The notes under the pieces: model-generated
Told to the model about the DNA's origin: nothing
Seen by the model: the letters and a program-made list of their open reading frames with translations, nothing else
The model's database searches: none
Shown: in pieces, positions 24,089 through 33,222 of the stretch
Layout: every line of letters starts with the position of its first letter
How positions within the stretch are numbered: the first letter of the stretch is position 1
Translations under genes and position numbers: made by a program
NCBI RefSeq assembly: GCF_001427905.1
Contig: NZ_LMEF01000031.1
Coordinates: 124,001-188,000, forward strand
Direction: 5' to 3'
DNA: 64,000 nucleotides
DNA from: Flavobacterium sp. Root420
Lineage (GTDB): Bacteria; Bacteroidota; Bacteroidia; Flavobacteriales; Flavobacteriaceae

Positions 24089-26014
24089 ATGAAAACCAAT
24101 ACTTCTTTGGCTTACGACATACCAGGAAAATTTGAAGAAACACGCTTTGAAAAAAATCATAATGTGATTTTTGAGAGTTCTCTTGAAGCTTCTAAAATAA
24201 TTGCTCGCGAAATAGCCGAATTAATACGTTCCAAACAGGCCAACAATAAATCTTGCGTACTGGGTCTTGCCACAGGATCATCACCTATAAAAGTATACGA
24301 AGAATTGGTGCGCATGCACAAAGAAGAAGGACTTAGTTTTTACAATGTCATCTCTTTCAATCTCGACGAATATTATCCTATGACTAAGGAGAATCGTCAG
24401 AGTTATCATTACTTCATGCATCAATACTTGTTCAATCATATTGATATCAAACCGGAAAATGTAAATATACCTGACGGAACAGTTGCCCTGGAGGAATTAA
24501 ATCAGTATTGTGTTGATTACGAATTAAAGATAAAAAAAGCCGGAGGACTTGATTTTCAGCTATTGGGAATTGGCCGTACAGGTCACGTCGGTTTTAACGA
24601 ACCGGGCTCCCATATAAATTCCGGTACCAGAATTATAACCTTAGACCATATTACAAGAGTCGATGCTTCCTCTGACTTTAATGGTATCGATAACGTTCCG
24701 AAAAGAGCAATTACCATGGGAGTTTCAACAATTCTAAGATCTAAAAGAATTGTTTTAATGGCTTGGGGACAGAATAAAGCTTCCATTATCAAAAGAACAA
24801 TTCAGGGAGAAATTTCTTCAGAAGTTCCAGCTACTTTTTTGCAAAATCATTCAAATGCGACTTTTGTTTTAGACCAATTTTCTGCATCAGAATTAACCCG
24901 ATTTGAAACGCCATGGTTGGTTGGCGGATGTAGCTGGACAGAAGAATTAAAACGCAAAGCAATTGTCTGGCTTTGTAGAGAAACCAAACAAGCCATATTA
25001 AAACTTACCGATAGAGATTACAATAATAACGGAATGTCAGATCTTCTGGCCCTGGAAGGTTCTGCCTATGATTTGAATATTAATATGTTCAACGTATTGC
25101 AGCACACCATTACGGGATGGCCGGGTGGAAAACCAAATACAGATGATTCTCATCGTCCGGAAAGGGCCAATCCTGCAAAAAAACGAGTAATTCTTTTTAG
25201 CCCACATCCAGATGATGATGTGATTTCTATGGGAGGAACTTTTTCTAAATTAATAAAGCAAGGACATGACGTTCATGTTGTGTATCAAACTTCAGGAAAT
25301 ATAGCCGTTACAGATGATGAAGCTTTAAAGTTTGCCGAAGTATGCAATGATTTTATCGGTAAAGAAATAGATGGGGTTAATTTTTCATCGGTCATCAATT
25401 TTCTAAATAATAAGACAGAAAATCAGGTTGATTCCTTAGAAGTTCGAAAATTAAAAGGACTGATCAGACGAAGAGAATCTTATGCAGCAACAAGATACAT
25501 CGGTCTAAAAGATGAAAATACACACTTTTTAGATCTTCCATTTTATGAAACAGGACAGGTGAAGAAAAATCCGCTAGGTCCCGAAGACATTGCAATTGTA
25601 AAAGATATTATTTCTAAAATAAAACCGCATCAGGTATTTGCTGCCGGAGATCTTGCCGATCCACACGGAACGCATGAAGTTTGTCTGAATGCCATTTTTG
25701 CTGCGATGAAGGAGCTGAAACCAGAAAAATACATGGACGATTGCTGGTTATGGTTATACCGAGGCGCCTGGCACGAATGGGATATTCACGAAATTGACAT
25801 GGCCGTTCCCCTTTCTCCATCAGAAGTATTATTGAAACGTCATGCAATTTTATACCACCAATCTCAGAAAGACAGAGTTATGTTTCAAGGAAACGATTCA
25901 AGAGAATTTTGGGTTAGGGCAGAAGACCGTAATAAAAACACAGCCCTTCTTTATGATGAATTAGGTTTGGCAGAATACGAAGCAATCGAAGCTTTCAAAC
26001 GTTTCGATTATTAA
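24089..26014 (+). CDS. nagB: Glucosamine-6-phosphate deaminase NagB fused to a PIG-L/LmbE deacetylase domain
   Basis: A 641-residue two-domain enzyme. Residues about 20-270 are NagB-like: LGLATGSSPIKVYEELVRMH, ISFNLDEYYPM (the Asp corresponding to E. coli Asp72) and LLGIGRTGHVGFNEPGSHIN (His143 and Glu148 equivalents); the position of E. coli Asp141 is Thr here. Residues about 365-560 are a PIG-L/LmbE deacetylase with the metal motif SPHPDDDVISMGG and a late DPHGTHEVC. NagB converts glucosamine-6-P to fructose-6-P and ammonia in the cytoplasm; PIG-L domains remove N-acetyl groups from GlcNAc compounds. The pair suggests deacetylation and deamination in one protein, though NagA is also encoded nearby. 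The fused form is seen in other Bacteroidota. Confidence 0.88.
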   Translation: MKTNTSLAYDIPGKFEETRFEKNHNVIFESSLEASKIIAREIAELIRSKQANNKSCVLGLATGSSPIKVYEELVRMHKEEGLSFYNVISFNLDEYYPMTKENRQSYHYFMHQYLFNHIDIKPENVNIPDGTVALEELNQYCVDYELKIKKAGGLDFQLLGIGRTGHVGFNEPGSHINSGTRIITLDHITRVDASSDFNGIDNVPKRAITMGVSTILRSKRIVLMAWGQNKASIIKRTIQGEISSEVPATFLQNHSNATFVLDQFSASELTRFETPWLVGGCSWTEELKRKAIVWLCRETKQAILKLTDRDYNNNGMSDLLALEGSAYDLNINMFNVLQHTITGWPGGKPNTDDSHRPERANPAKKRVILFSPHPDDDVISMGGTFSKLIKQGHDVHVVYQTSGNIAVTDDEALKFAEVCNDFIGKEIDGVNFSSVINFLNNKTENQVDSLEVRKLKGLIRRRESYAATRYIGLKDENTHFLDLPFYETGQVKKNPLGPEDIAIVKDIISKIKPHQVFAAGDLADPHGTHEVCLNAIFAAMKELKPEKYMDDCWLWLYRGAWHEWDIHEIDMAVPLSPSEVLLKRHAILYHQSQKDRVMFQGNDSREFWVRAEDRNKNTALLYDELGLAEYEAIEAFKRFDY

Positions 26015-26034
26015 TAAACATATACATTTTTGGG

Positions 26035-26067
26035 AAACCTGACGGGTTTTTAAAACCCGTCAGGTTT
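26035..26067 (+). terminator. Long perfect palindrome between nagB and the D-lactate dehydrogenase gene
   Basis: A 16-nt arm (26035-26050) and its exact complement (26052-26067) are separated by one base; core CTGACGGG/CCCGTCAG with T4/A4 at the centre. In RNA it would fold as a strong hairpin with a short T-rich loop. No long T-run follows, so it may be a processing or partial-termination site inside the operon. Confidence 0.6.
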
Positions 26068-26126
26068 AAATAATAAAAATTGAAATTCAATTGTTTCAAA
26101 TTAACTACCGATAAAATAACCAATAG

Positions 26127-29042
26127 ATGCCCGATCCTCATCAACTACAGCAATTATCCAATTCATTAGAAGGAACTCTTTTTTATGATGAGCTTCATAA
26201 AAAATTGTATGCTACTGATGCTTCTGCTTATAGAATTATGCCAGTTGCAGTTGCGGTTCCAAAATCAGAAGAAGATATTGTCAAAATTATTCGGTTTGCA
26301 GCAGAAAATAAAATATCAATAACACCCAGAACAGCAGGAACTTCACTAGCGGGACAAACAGTTGGAAACGGAATAATAGTAGATGTTTCTAAACATTTTA
26401 ACAAGATTGTATCATTTGATGCCGTAGAGAAAACCATAACTGTGCAACCGGGGGTTATTCGCGATGAGCTGAATTTATATCTAAAACCATTCGGCTTATT
26501 TTTTGGACCCAACACTTCGACCACAAATCGATGTATGATTGGCGGAATGGTCGGTAACAATTCATCCGGAACCACATCAATTCGGTATGGGGTGACCCGT
26601 GATAAAATTGTTGAGATAAAAGCAGTTTTGAGCGACGGAAGTATTGTTGCTTTTAAAGAAATGTCTTCTGAAGAATTTATAGCCAAAACAAAAGGCGATT
26701 CACTCGAAAGTAAAATCTATAAAACAATTTATGAAGAACTTTCCAATAAAGAAAATCAGGAAGAGATTGTAAAGGAATTTCCAAAACCGGAAATCCACAG
26801 GAGAAATACAGGTTACGCCATTGATTTATTATTAAAATCAGAACTCTTTTCGGGAACAGAAAATACTATAAATCTTGGAAAACTACTTTGCGGAAGCGAA
26901 GGAACTTTGGCCTTTACTACAGAAATTACATTAAAAGTAGACGATTTGCCACCGACCAATGCGATTATGGTAGTGGCTCATTTTCATACGATTCAGGAGA
27001 GTTTAGAAGCTGTAGTTACGGCGATGAAACATCATTTGTATACCTGCGAAATGATGGATGACATCATTTTGGATTGTACCAAAACCAATAGGGAACAAGC
27101 TAAAAACAGGTTTTTTATTGTGGGAGAACCAAAAGCAGTCATTATGCTTGAAGTTGGTTCGCATCATAGTATGGAAAATGCAGAACAACAGGCAGATGCT
27201 TTGATTAAAGACCTTCAGGATAATAATTTTGGTTATGCTTTGCCTAAAATTTACGGAACTGATATTGATAAAATAAATGACTTGCGAAAAGCTGGTCTGG
27301 GGCTTTTAGGAAGTATAGTGGGCGATGATAAAGCTGCAGATTCTATTGAGGATACTGCGGTTGAACTAAGTGATTTACCCAATTATATAGCTGATTTTGC
27401 TGCGATGATGCAGCGCCATGGACAGAGTGCTATTTATTATGCACATGCGGGTGCGGGAGAAATTCACCTGCGTCCGGTTTTGAATTTAAAAACAAAAGAA
27501 GGATTACATCAATTTAGAAACATTGCTACCGAAGTAGCTATTTTGGTAAAAAAATATAGAGGTTCACTGAGTGGTGAACATGGCGACGGAATAGTTCGTG
27601 GTGAGTTTTTGCCTTTTATGATAGGCGAAAAAAATTACGAATTATTAAAGCGAATTAAAAAGGCTTTTGATCCCGATACCATCTTGAACGCTGGGAAAAT
27701 TGTCAACGCTTTCAAAATGGATGAAAACCTTAGGGTAGAAGCGGGCAGGGTCGAACCGGATATTAAAACCATTCAGGATTTCTCAGATAGTATGGGAATT
27801 TTGCGTGCCGCCGAGAAATGCAATGGTTCTGGTGATTGCAGAAAAATGCCATCTGCCGGAGGAACGTTGTGTCCGAGTTACCGTGCCACCCGAAATGAAA
27901 AAGATACAACTCGTGCCAGAGCAAATGCGCTTAGAGAATATTTAACGCATTCTGAGAAAGACAATAAATTCGACCACGACGAATTATATAAAGTATTTGA
28001 ATTGTGTGTAAGCTGTAAGGCCTGTGCCAGCGAATGCCCAAGTAATGTGGATGTAGCGACTTTAAAAGCAGAGTTTTTATACCACTATCAAAAAGCAAAC
28101 GGATTTTCTGTTCGGAATAAAATATTTGCTTTTAATTCAAAACTCAATGAGTTAGGAAGTATCGCACCTTCAATGACTAACTTTATAGCCAATTTATCCT
28201 TTGTTAAAAAAAGCATGGGAATTGCATCTGAAAGACAAGTTCCTTTATTGGCCTCAATGACTTTTAGAAAATGGTACGCAAAAAATAAAAAGTCCGCAGA
28301 AAACAATTCTTTCAAAAACGGAAAAGTCTATCTTTTTTGTGATGAATTTACCAATTACTATGATGTTTCCGTTGGAATCGATGCTTATGAATTATTGACA
28401 GGATTGGGTTACGAAGTAGTTATTACAGATCACGAAGAAAGCGGCAGGGCTTTTATATCGAAAGGTTTTCTGGAAGAAGCACAGGAAATCGCCAATAAAA
28501 ATGTGAATGTTTTCAGAGATTTAATTTCTGAAGCAACACCGTTAATAGGAATTGAACCGTCGGCAATATTAACGTTTAGGGATGAATACCTTCGATTGGC
28601 GGGAGATAAAGTCAATGCCGAGAAAGTATCAAAAAATACCTTTACGATCGAAGAGTTTTTTAAAAGAGAAATTACAAAAGGAAAAATTCACTCCGAACAA
28701 TTTTCAGATGAAGAAAAAACAATAAAAATTCACGGACACTGTCATCAAAAATCATTGAGCACAGTTCAGGCTTCTTTTGCGATGCTGAATCTGCCTAAAA
28801 ATAGTTCAGTTACTATTTATAATTCAGGTTGTTGCGGTATGGCGGGTTCGTTTGGTTATGAAAAAGAGCATTACGAAATCAGTATGCAAATGGGTGAAGA
28901 TACTTTGTTTCCAAAAATTCGCGCAACTGAATCGACAACGGAAATTGCTGCTGCAGGAACAAGCTGCCGCCATCAGATTTTTGACGGAACCAATAGAAAA
29001 GCCATGCATCCGGTGACGATTTTGAAGAGTTGTTTGAAGTAG
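26127..29042 (+). CDS. FAD- and Fe-S-containing D-lactate dehydrogenase-type oxidase
   Basis: A 971-residue enzyme. The N-terminal half is an FAD-linked oxidase (GlcD/DLD type): PRTAGTSLAGQTVGNGIIVD and GGMVGNNSSGTTSIRYGVTR for FAD binding, SGEHGDGIVRGEFLP and FDPDTILNAGKIV at its end. The second half has Fe-S ligands (CNGSGDCRKM with a later CPSY, then CVSCKACASECPSNVD) and a CCG-type domain with GHCHQKSL and SGCCGMAGSFGYEKE. Such fused proteins oxidise D-lactate or D-2-hydroxyglutarate-like acids and pass electrons to the quinone pool. MurQ, encoded in the divergent operon, releases exactly D-lactate, which makes this the probable disposal enzyme. The start follows nagB by 112 bp with a palindrome between. 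Confidence 0.85.
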   Translation: MPDPHQLQQLSNSLEGTLFYDELHKKLYATDASAYRIMPVAVAVPKSEEDIVKIIRFAAENKISITPRTAGTSLAGQTVGNGIIVDVSKHFNKIVSFDAVEKTITVQPGVIRDELNLYLKPFGLFFGPNTSTTNRCMIGGMVGNNSSGTTSIRYGVTRDKIVEIKAVLSDGSIVAFKEMSSEEFIAKTKGDSLESKIYKTIYEELSNKENQEEIVKEFPKPEIHRRNTGYAIDLLLKSELFSGTENTINLGKLLCGSEGTLAFTTEITLKVDDLPPTNAIMVVAHFHTIQESLEAVVTAMKHHLYTCEMMDDIILDCTKTNREQAKNRFFIVGEPKAVIMLEVGSHHSMENAEQQADALIKDLQDNNFGYALPKIYGTDIDKINDLRKAGLGLLGSIVGDDKAADSIEDTAVELSDLPNYIADFAAMMQRHGQSAIYYAHAGAGEIHLRPVLNLKTKEGLHQFRNIATEVAILVKKYRGSLSGEHGDGIVRGEFLPFMIGEKNYELLKRIKKAFDPDTILNAGKIVNAFKMDENLRVEAGRVEPDIKTIQDFSDSMGILRAAEKCNGSGDCRKMPSAGGTLCPSYRATRNEKDTTRARANALREYLTHSEKDNKFDHDELYKVFELCVSCKACASECPSNVDVATLKAEFLYHYQKANGFSVRNKIFAFNSKLNELGSIAPSMTNFIANLSFVKKSMGIASERQVPLLASMTFRKWYAKNKKSAENNSFKNGKVYLFCDEFTNYYDVSVGIDAYELLTGLGYEVVITDHEESGRAFISKGFLEEAQEIANKNVNVFRDLISEATPLIGIEPSAILTFRDEYLRLAGDKVNAEKVSKNTFTIEEFFKREITKGKIHSEQFSDEEKTIKIHGHCHQKSLSTVQASFAMLNLPKNSSVTIYNSGCCGMAGSFGYEKEHYEISMQMGEDTLFPKIRATESTTEIAAAGTSCRHQIFDGTNRKAMHPVTILKSCLK

Positions 29043-29058
29043 ATTTTTTTTGAAGGTT

Positions 29059-29195
29059 CAAAGTTGCAGAGGCTCAAAGGGACAAAGGTTTTGGTAGAGA
29101 CGCACAGTAACGCAGATTTTTAATCGTAAAATATTAAAAAAATAAAATCTGCCAAATCTGCGTGAGATATTTTTTTCTAGCAGATTTAACAGATA
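29059..29195. repeat. Dispersed intergenic repeat-like sequence
   Basis: This gap between the D-lactate dehydrogenase and GHL10 genes holds AATCTGCCAAATCTGCGTGA, which recurs with one change at 34569 in the gap before namZ copy 2. Both look like remnants of the short intergenic repeats common in Flavobacterium; no gene is seen. Confidence 0.45.
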
Positions 29196-29229
29196 AATTC
29201 AATTAAAATTAACTAACCAAATAGTACTT

Positions 29230-30711
29230 ATGAAAAGCTTAAAAATTTTACTCTTGATACTGCTGCTTCAGGCAAAAATTTTCAGTCAGGAATCACCAAA
29301 AAGAGAAATGCGTGCGGCCTGGATTTCGACAGTAGACAATATTGACTGGCCTTCAAAACCAGGATTATCAGACAAACAAATGAAATCTGAAATGATTACC
29401 ATTCTGGATAATTTGCGATCTAATAATTTGAATACTGTAATTTTTCAAATCCGCCCCACGGCTGATGCGTATTACAAATCAACAAAAGAACCAGCATCCC
29501 ACTGGATAACAGGAATTCAGGGCGTTGCTCCGGGGTTTGACCCCTTACAGATGATGATTGACGAAGCCGGAAAAAGAGGAATGAATGTTCATGTTTGGCT
29601 GAATCCCTATCGCGTACAAAAAGATACCACTAAAGAAGTGCTTGCAAAAACACATTTATACTTTAAAAAACCAGAGCTGTTCCTGACCTACGGAAAATCA
29701 AGATATTTTAATCCGGGTTATCAGGAAACCAGAGATTTTGTTTCTTCGGTAGTAGGTGAAATAGTTCGAAATTATGATATTCAGGCCGTTCATATGGATG
29801 ACTATTTTTATCCTTATAAAATTACAGGAGAGGAATTTCCGGATCAAAAAGCATTTGCTAAAGAACCACGCCAGTTTAAAGATAAAGACGATTGGAGAAG
29901 GGACAATGTCGATTTGATCATTAAACAAATAAGAGACACTATAATCGCGAATAAACCTGAGGTCGAATTCGGAATTTCACCTTTTGGAGTATGGAGAAAT
30001 ATAGCCAAAGATTCAGAAGGTTCAAATACAGTGGCCGGCGCTACAAATTATGATGATTTGTATGCCAATATTTTAAAATGGCAAAAAGAAAACTGGATCG
30101 ATTATGTAACGCCACAACTGTATTGGCACATAGGTTTTGACAGAGCTAATTTTGAAGTTTTGGCAAAATGGTGGGCCGCTCACAAATATGGGGCAAATGT
30201 TTACATCGGTCATGGTGATTATAAAATTTCGAACACCGCGAAAGAACCGGAATGGAGAAGTCCGGATCAAATTGTGAAACAAATAGAAATGATTCGAACT
30301 ATGCCTTTGTTAGACGGTTCGATGCATTTTACAGCAAATACTTTTCTCAAAAAAGGGGATACACTCAGAAAACCACTCCTTCAAAAACAATATAAATATC
30401 TCGCGTTAACGCCCGAGGCAAACAGAATTACAAGAATAAAACCACTGCCGCCAACAAACGCTTTAATTACAAAAAAAGGAGGTAAAGCAATGTTAACCTG
30501 GATAGCCGGAGCGAATGATAAGAAGTTCGTGATTTATAGATTTCCGAAAGGAAAAATTACAGACTTTTCTAATGCTGAGCATATGTATTACGTAACAACA
30601 GCTACAAAATTTGAAGCTGAAAGTAGTGATTTTGAAAATTACATTTTTGCCGTTTCCGCTTTAAGTCAAACCCAAACGGAAAGTAGTCCGGTACAACTTA
30701 TAACAAAATAA
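29230..30711 (+). CDS. GHL10 (DUF187) secreted glycosidase, DigH-like
   Basis: A 493-residue secreted protein with signal peptide residues 1-19. Domain GHL10 covers about residues 24-330: PKREMRAAWISTVDNIDWPS, NLNTVIFQIRPTADAYY, GMNVHVWLNPYRV, VHMDDYFYPYKITGEEFP, and DYVTPQLYWHIG. A C-terminal fibronectin-like segment follows (LPPTNALITKKGGKAMLTW). The E. coli GHL10 protein DigH is a glycosidase that cuts peptidoglycan strands lacking stem peptides, which fits the amidase-like lactamase domains encoded alongside. By analogy this enzyme would shorten denuded glycan strands in the periplasm or outside the cell. It is separated from the GH20 gene by only 2 bp. Confidence 0.82.
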   Translation: MKSLKILLLILLLQAKIFSQESPKREMRAAWISTVDNIDWPSKPGLSDKQMKSEMITILDNLRSNNLNTVIFQIRPTADAYYKSTKEPASHWITGIQGVAPGFDPLQMMIDEAGKRGMNVHVWLNPYRVQKDTTKEVLAKTHLYFKKPELFLTYGKSRYFNPGYQETRDFVSSVVGEIVRNYDIQAVHMDDYFYPYKITGEEFPDQKAFAKEPRQFKDKDDWRRDNVDLIIKQIRDTIIANKPEVEFGISPFGVWRNIAKDSEGSNTVAGATNYDDLYANILKWQKENWIDYVTPQLYWHIGFDRANFEVLAKWWAAHKYGANVYIGHGDYKISNTAKEPEWRSPDQIVKQIEMIRTMPLLDGSMHFTANTFLKKGDTLRKPLLQKQYKYLALTPEANRITRIKPLPPTNALITKKGGKAMLTWIAGANDKKFVIYRFPKGKITDFSNAEHMYYVTTATKFEAESSDFENYIFAVSALSQTQTESSPVQLITK

Positions 30712-30713
30712 AG

Positions 30714-33218
30714 ATGAGAAAAAGTATCTTGCTAATTGCTATTTTCCTGAGTTCTCTGAGTATTATGCAGGCTCAACAGCTAGATATTATTCCGAAACCT
30801 GTCAAAGTAGAACAGAAAGAAGGCGTGTTTATAATTCCTGCATCGGTACAAATTATTGTAGACAAAAAAGTACAGAAAAGTGTCGCTTTTATAACGGCTT
30901 CTTTTTTAAAAAATACCGGGATCAACCCGATTGTTGTTGTTGGGAGTAAACAGAAAAAAAATACAATCGCATTTTTGGTTGATGAAAAAATGAAACTTCC
31001 CAACGATGGTTATAAATTGCGTGTAACCAAAAAAGGAGTTCTTGTAAAAGGAAAATCGGTAAATGGAGTACTGAATGGTTTTCAGACTTTATTACAAATT
31101 TGCTCAGCGAAGGAAGTACAAAAAGGAAGAATTCCGTTTGTAAAAATAGACGATTATCCCCGTTTTGACTGGCGTGGCATGATGCTCGATTGTTCAAGAC
31201 AGTTTTTTGACAAACAAACCGTTAAGAATTATATTGACTGGCTGGCTGCACATAAAATGAATGTTTTTCACTGGCATTTAACGGATGATAACGGCTGGAG
31301 AGTTGAGATTAAATCGATGCCAGATTTAACAACAAAAGGAGCCTGGAGAGGACCTGGCGAAGCTTTGCTGCCATCGTATGGTTCGGGAGATAAACGTTAC
31401 GGCGGTTATTATACGCAGGCCGATATAAAAGAAGTAGTTGCTTATAGCTTAGATCGTGGAATCTCCATTATGCCCGAAATTGAAATTCCGGGACATTCGC
31501 GCGCAGTAACAGCGGCGTATCCGGAAGTTGGTTGTGTAACTACTCAGGAAACCAAAAGTGTGCAGGGCGAAGTAAAAAATGTGTGGTGTGTAGGCCGTGA
31601 AGAAAATTACCAGATTTTAGATTCTATTATTAGGGAATTTTCAGAACTGTTTCCTTTCGATTACATTCATGTTGCAGGAGATGAGGTGAATCGAGCAACT
31701 TGGGAACAATGTCCAAAATGCAGGGCTTTAATGGAAAAGGAAGGCTATACCGATACTTTTCAGCTTCAGAATTATTTCTTTAAGCGTGTCGAAAAAATCG
31801 TAGAAAAATACAATAGAAAAACAGCCGGCTGGAATGAAATTCTTAAAGGAGGTGAAATGAGTCCCAATACGCTAATTTTTGCCTGGCAGGGAATCAGTTA
31901 CGCAATAGAATCTGCCAAAAAAGGACACCCCACTATTATGATGCCGGGGCAATATACCTATTTTGATATGGCACAGTCAGAAAACGAGCGTGGTCATCGC
32001 TGGGCTGCTATTACCGATACCAAAAGAGCGTATTCCTTTGAACCAATTCCGGAAAATGATTTAACACCAGAACAGCAAAAAAACATAAAAGGAGTTCAGG
32101 GCGGTTTGTGGAGTGAATATTTAGATCGCCCCGCACGAATTATGGAATACCAGAGCTACCCGAGAATTTCGGCTTTATCAGAAATTGGGTGGTCGAGAAA
32201 AGAAGATAAAAATTGGGATGATTTTTACGGAAGATTAACCCGCAGTCATCTGCAGCGTCTGGCCAATATGGGAATTGCTTTTAGGGATTTTCCGCCGACT
32301 GCCATTTATAAAAACGGAAGCATTACCGTAACTCCGCCTTATGAAGGAGCTGTTGTACGTTATGATACAGAAGGAAATGAACCAACAATGCAATGTCCTT
32401 TATATACAAAACCAATTCAGACCAAAGAGTATGAGAAGTATTTGTTCCGCACGTTTTTCAATGAATATACCGCAAGTCCGGCTGTAAAAGTGGAAAAATT
32501 ACCGGTTGCCAATTGGAATACATCAAAAGTTGAAATTTTAAATATCTCAGAAAATATCTCTGAGCAAGTGGATAAGAATGGTATTTGGTACCTGACTTTT
32601 AATCCAACAGAAGATAAAAGCAATAATGGAGTGATCAGAACGATTTCGCTTTTTGAAAATGATAAATTAATCCAAACCTATTCTGAAGAAATTGCTTTAA
32701 AGTTAAAACCGCGTTTACGATTTGTGATTGAAAATTACAATGAAAAAAACACCTATCGTCTGGATTTTACAGTTGAAAATAAAGAAGCGAAAGAATCTGC
32801 TGCCAAAGTAAATTTCAATTGTTCCCCGTATCAGGAACCAGAGGTAAAAGTGACGTCTTCAATGGCGGAGAATCCGAAGTTCCCAATTTCGAAATTAGAA
32901 GATTATAATGTGGAAACGTATTTGCGTACTGATGTTCCGTGTGTCAATGGCGACTGGATTTTGTATACCTTCACGAATCCGGTTACTTCTTCAAAAATTG
33001 ATGTGTCGACGGGGATTCCGCATCACCCAAGATTTATTGTGAACAATGGCTATGTTGAGTATTCATATAATGGTGTCGACTTTGTAAAAGGAGATAATTT
33101 TGACTACGGCAATGCATCCATTTATCCAAAACAAGCTGTAAAAGCCGTTAGAATAATGATTACCGGAACCAATAATGAACCACTTATGGCGGCTCAGGAT
33201 TTAAGAATTAATCCATAA
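30714..33218 (+). CDS. GH20 beta-N-acetylhexosaminidase
   Basis: An 834-residue secreted enzyme with signal peptide residues 1-20 (ending MQAQ). The GH20b domain (about 22-140) starts LDIIPKPVKVEQKEG, and the GH20 barrel (about 142-490) has DDYPRFDWRGMMLDCSRQFF, NVFHWHLTDDNGWRVEI, MPEIEIPGHSRAV and the catalytic pair in HVAGDEVNRATW (Asp-Glu near 322-323). Near the C-terminus there is a chitobiase-like domain and a discoidin-like region (about 740-834). It would release terminal GlcNAc. It overlaps transcriptionally with the GHL10 gene (2 bp) and the lactamase-fold gene (4 bp), making one tightly packed operon. Confidence 0.9.
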   Translation: MRKSILLIAIFLSSLSIMQAQQLDIIPKPVKVEQKEGVFIIPASVQIIVDKKVQKSVAFITASFLKNTGINPIVVVGSKQKKNTIAFLVDEKMKLPNDGYKLRVTKKGVLVKGKSVNGVLNGFQTLLQICSAKEVQKGRIPFVKIDDYPRFDWRGMMLDCSRQFFDKQTVKNYIDWLAAHKMNVFHWHLTDDNGWRVEIKSMPDLTTKGAWRGPGEALLPSYGSGDKRYGGYYTQADIKEVVAYSLDRGISIMPEIEIPGHSRAVTAAYPEVGCVTTQETKSVQGEVKNVWCVGREENYQILDSIIREFSELFPFDYIHVAGDEVNRATWEQCPKCRALMEKEGYTDTFQLQNYFFKRVEKIVEKYNRKTAGWNEILKGGEMSPNTLIFAWQGISYAIESAKKGHPTIMMPGQYTYFDMAQSENERGHRWAAITDTKRAYSFEPIPENDLTPEQQKNIKGVQGGLWSEYLDRPARIMEYQSYPRISALSEIGWSRKEDKNWDDFYGRLTRSHLQRLANMGIAFRDFPPTAIYKNGSITVTPPYEGAVVRYDTEGNEPTMQCPLYTKPIQTKEYEKYLFRTFFNEYTASPAVKVEKLPVANWNTSKVEILNISENISEQVDKNGIWYLTFNPTEDKSNNGVIRTISLFENDKLIQTYSEEIALKLKPRLRFVIENYNEKNTYRLDFTVENKEAKESAAKVNFNCSPYQEPEVKVTSSMAENPKFPISKLEDYNVETYLRTDVPCVNGDWILYTFTNPVTSSKIDVSTGIPHHPRFIVNNGYVEYSYNGVDFVKGDNFDYGNASIYPKQAVKAVRIMITGTNNEPLMAAQDLRINP

Positions 33219-33222
33219 AAAG

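Noticed and set aside
26228..26686. 152-residue minus-strand open frame inside the D-lactate dehydrogenase gene
   Set aside because: Lies wholly antisense to a clearly conserved FAD-binding domain and shows no motif; a shadow of codon use.
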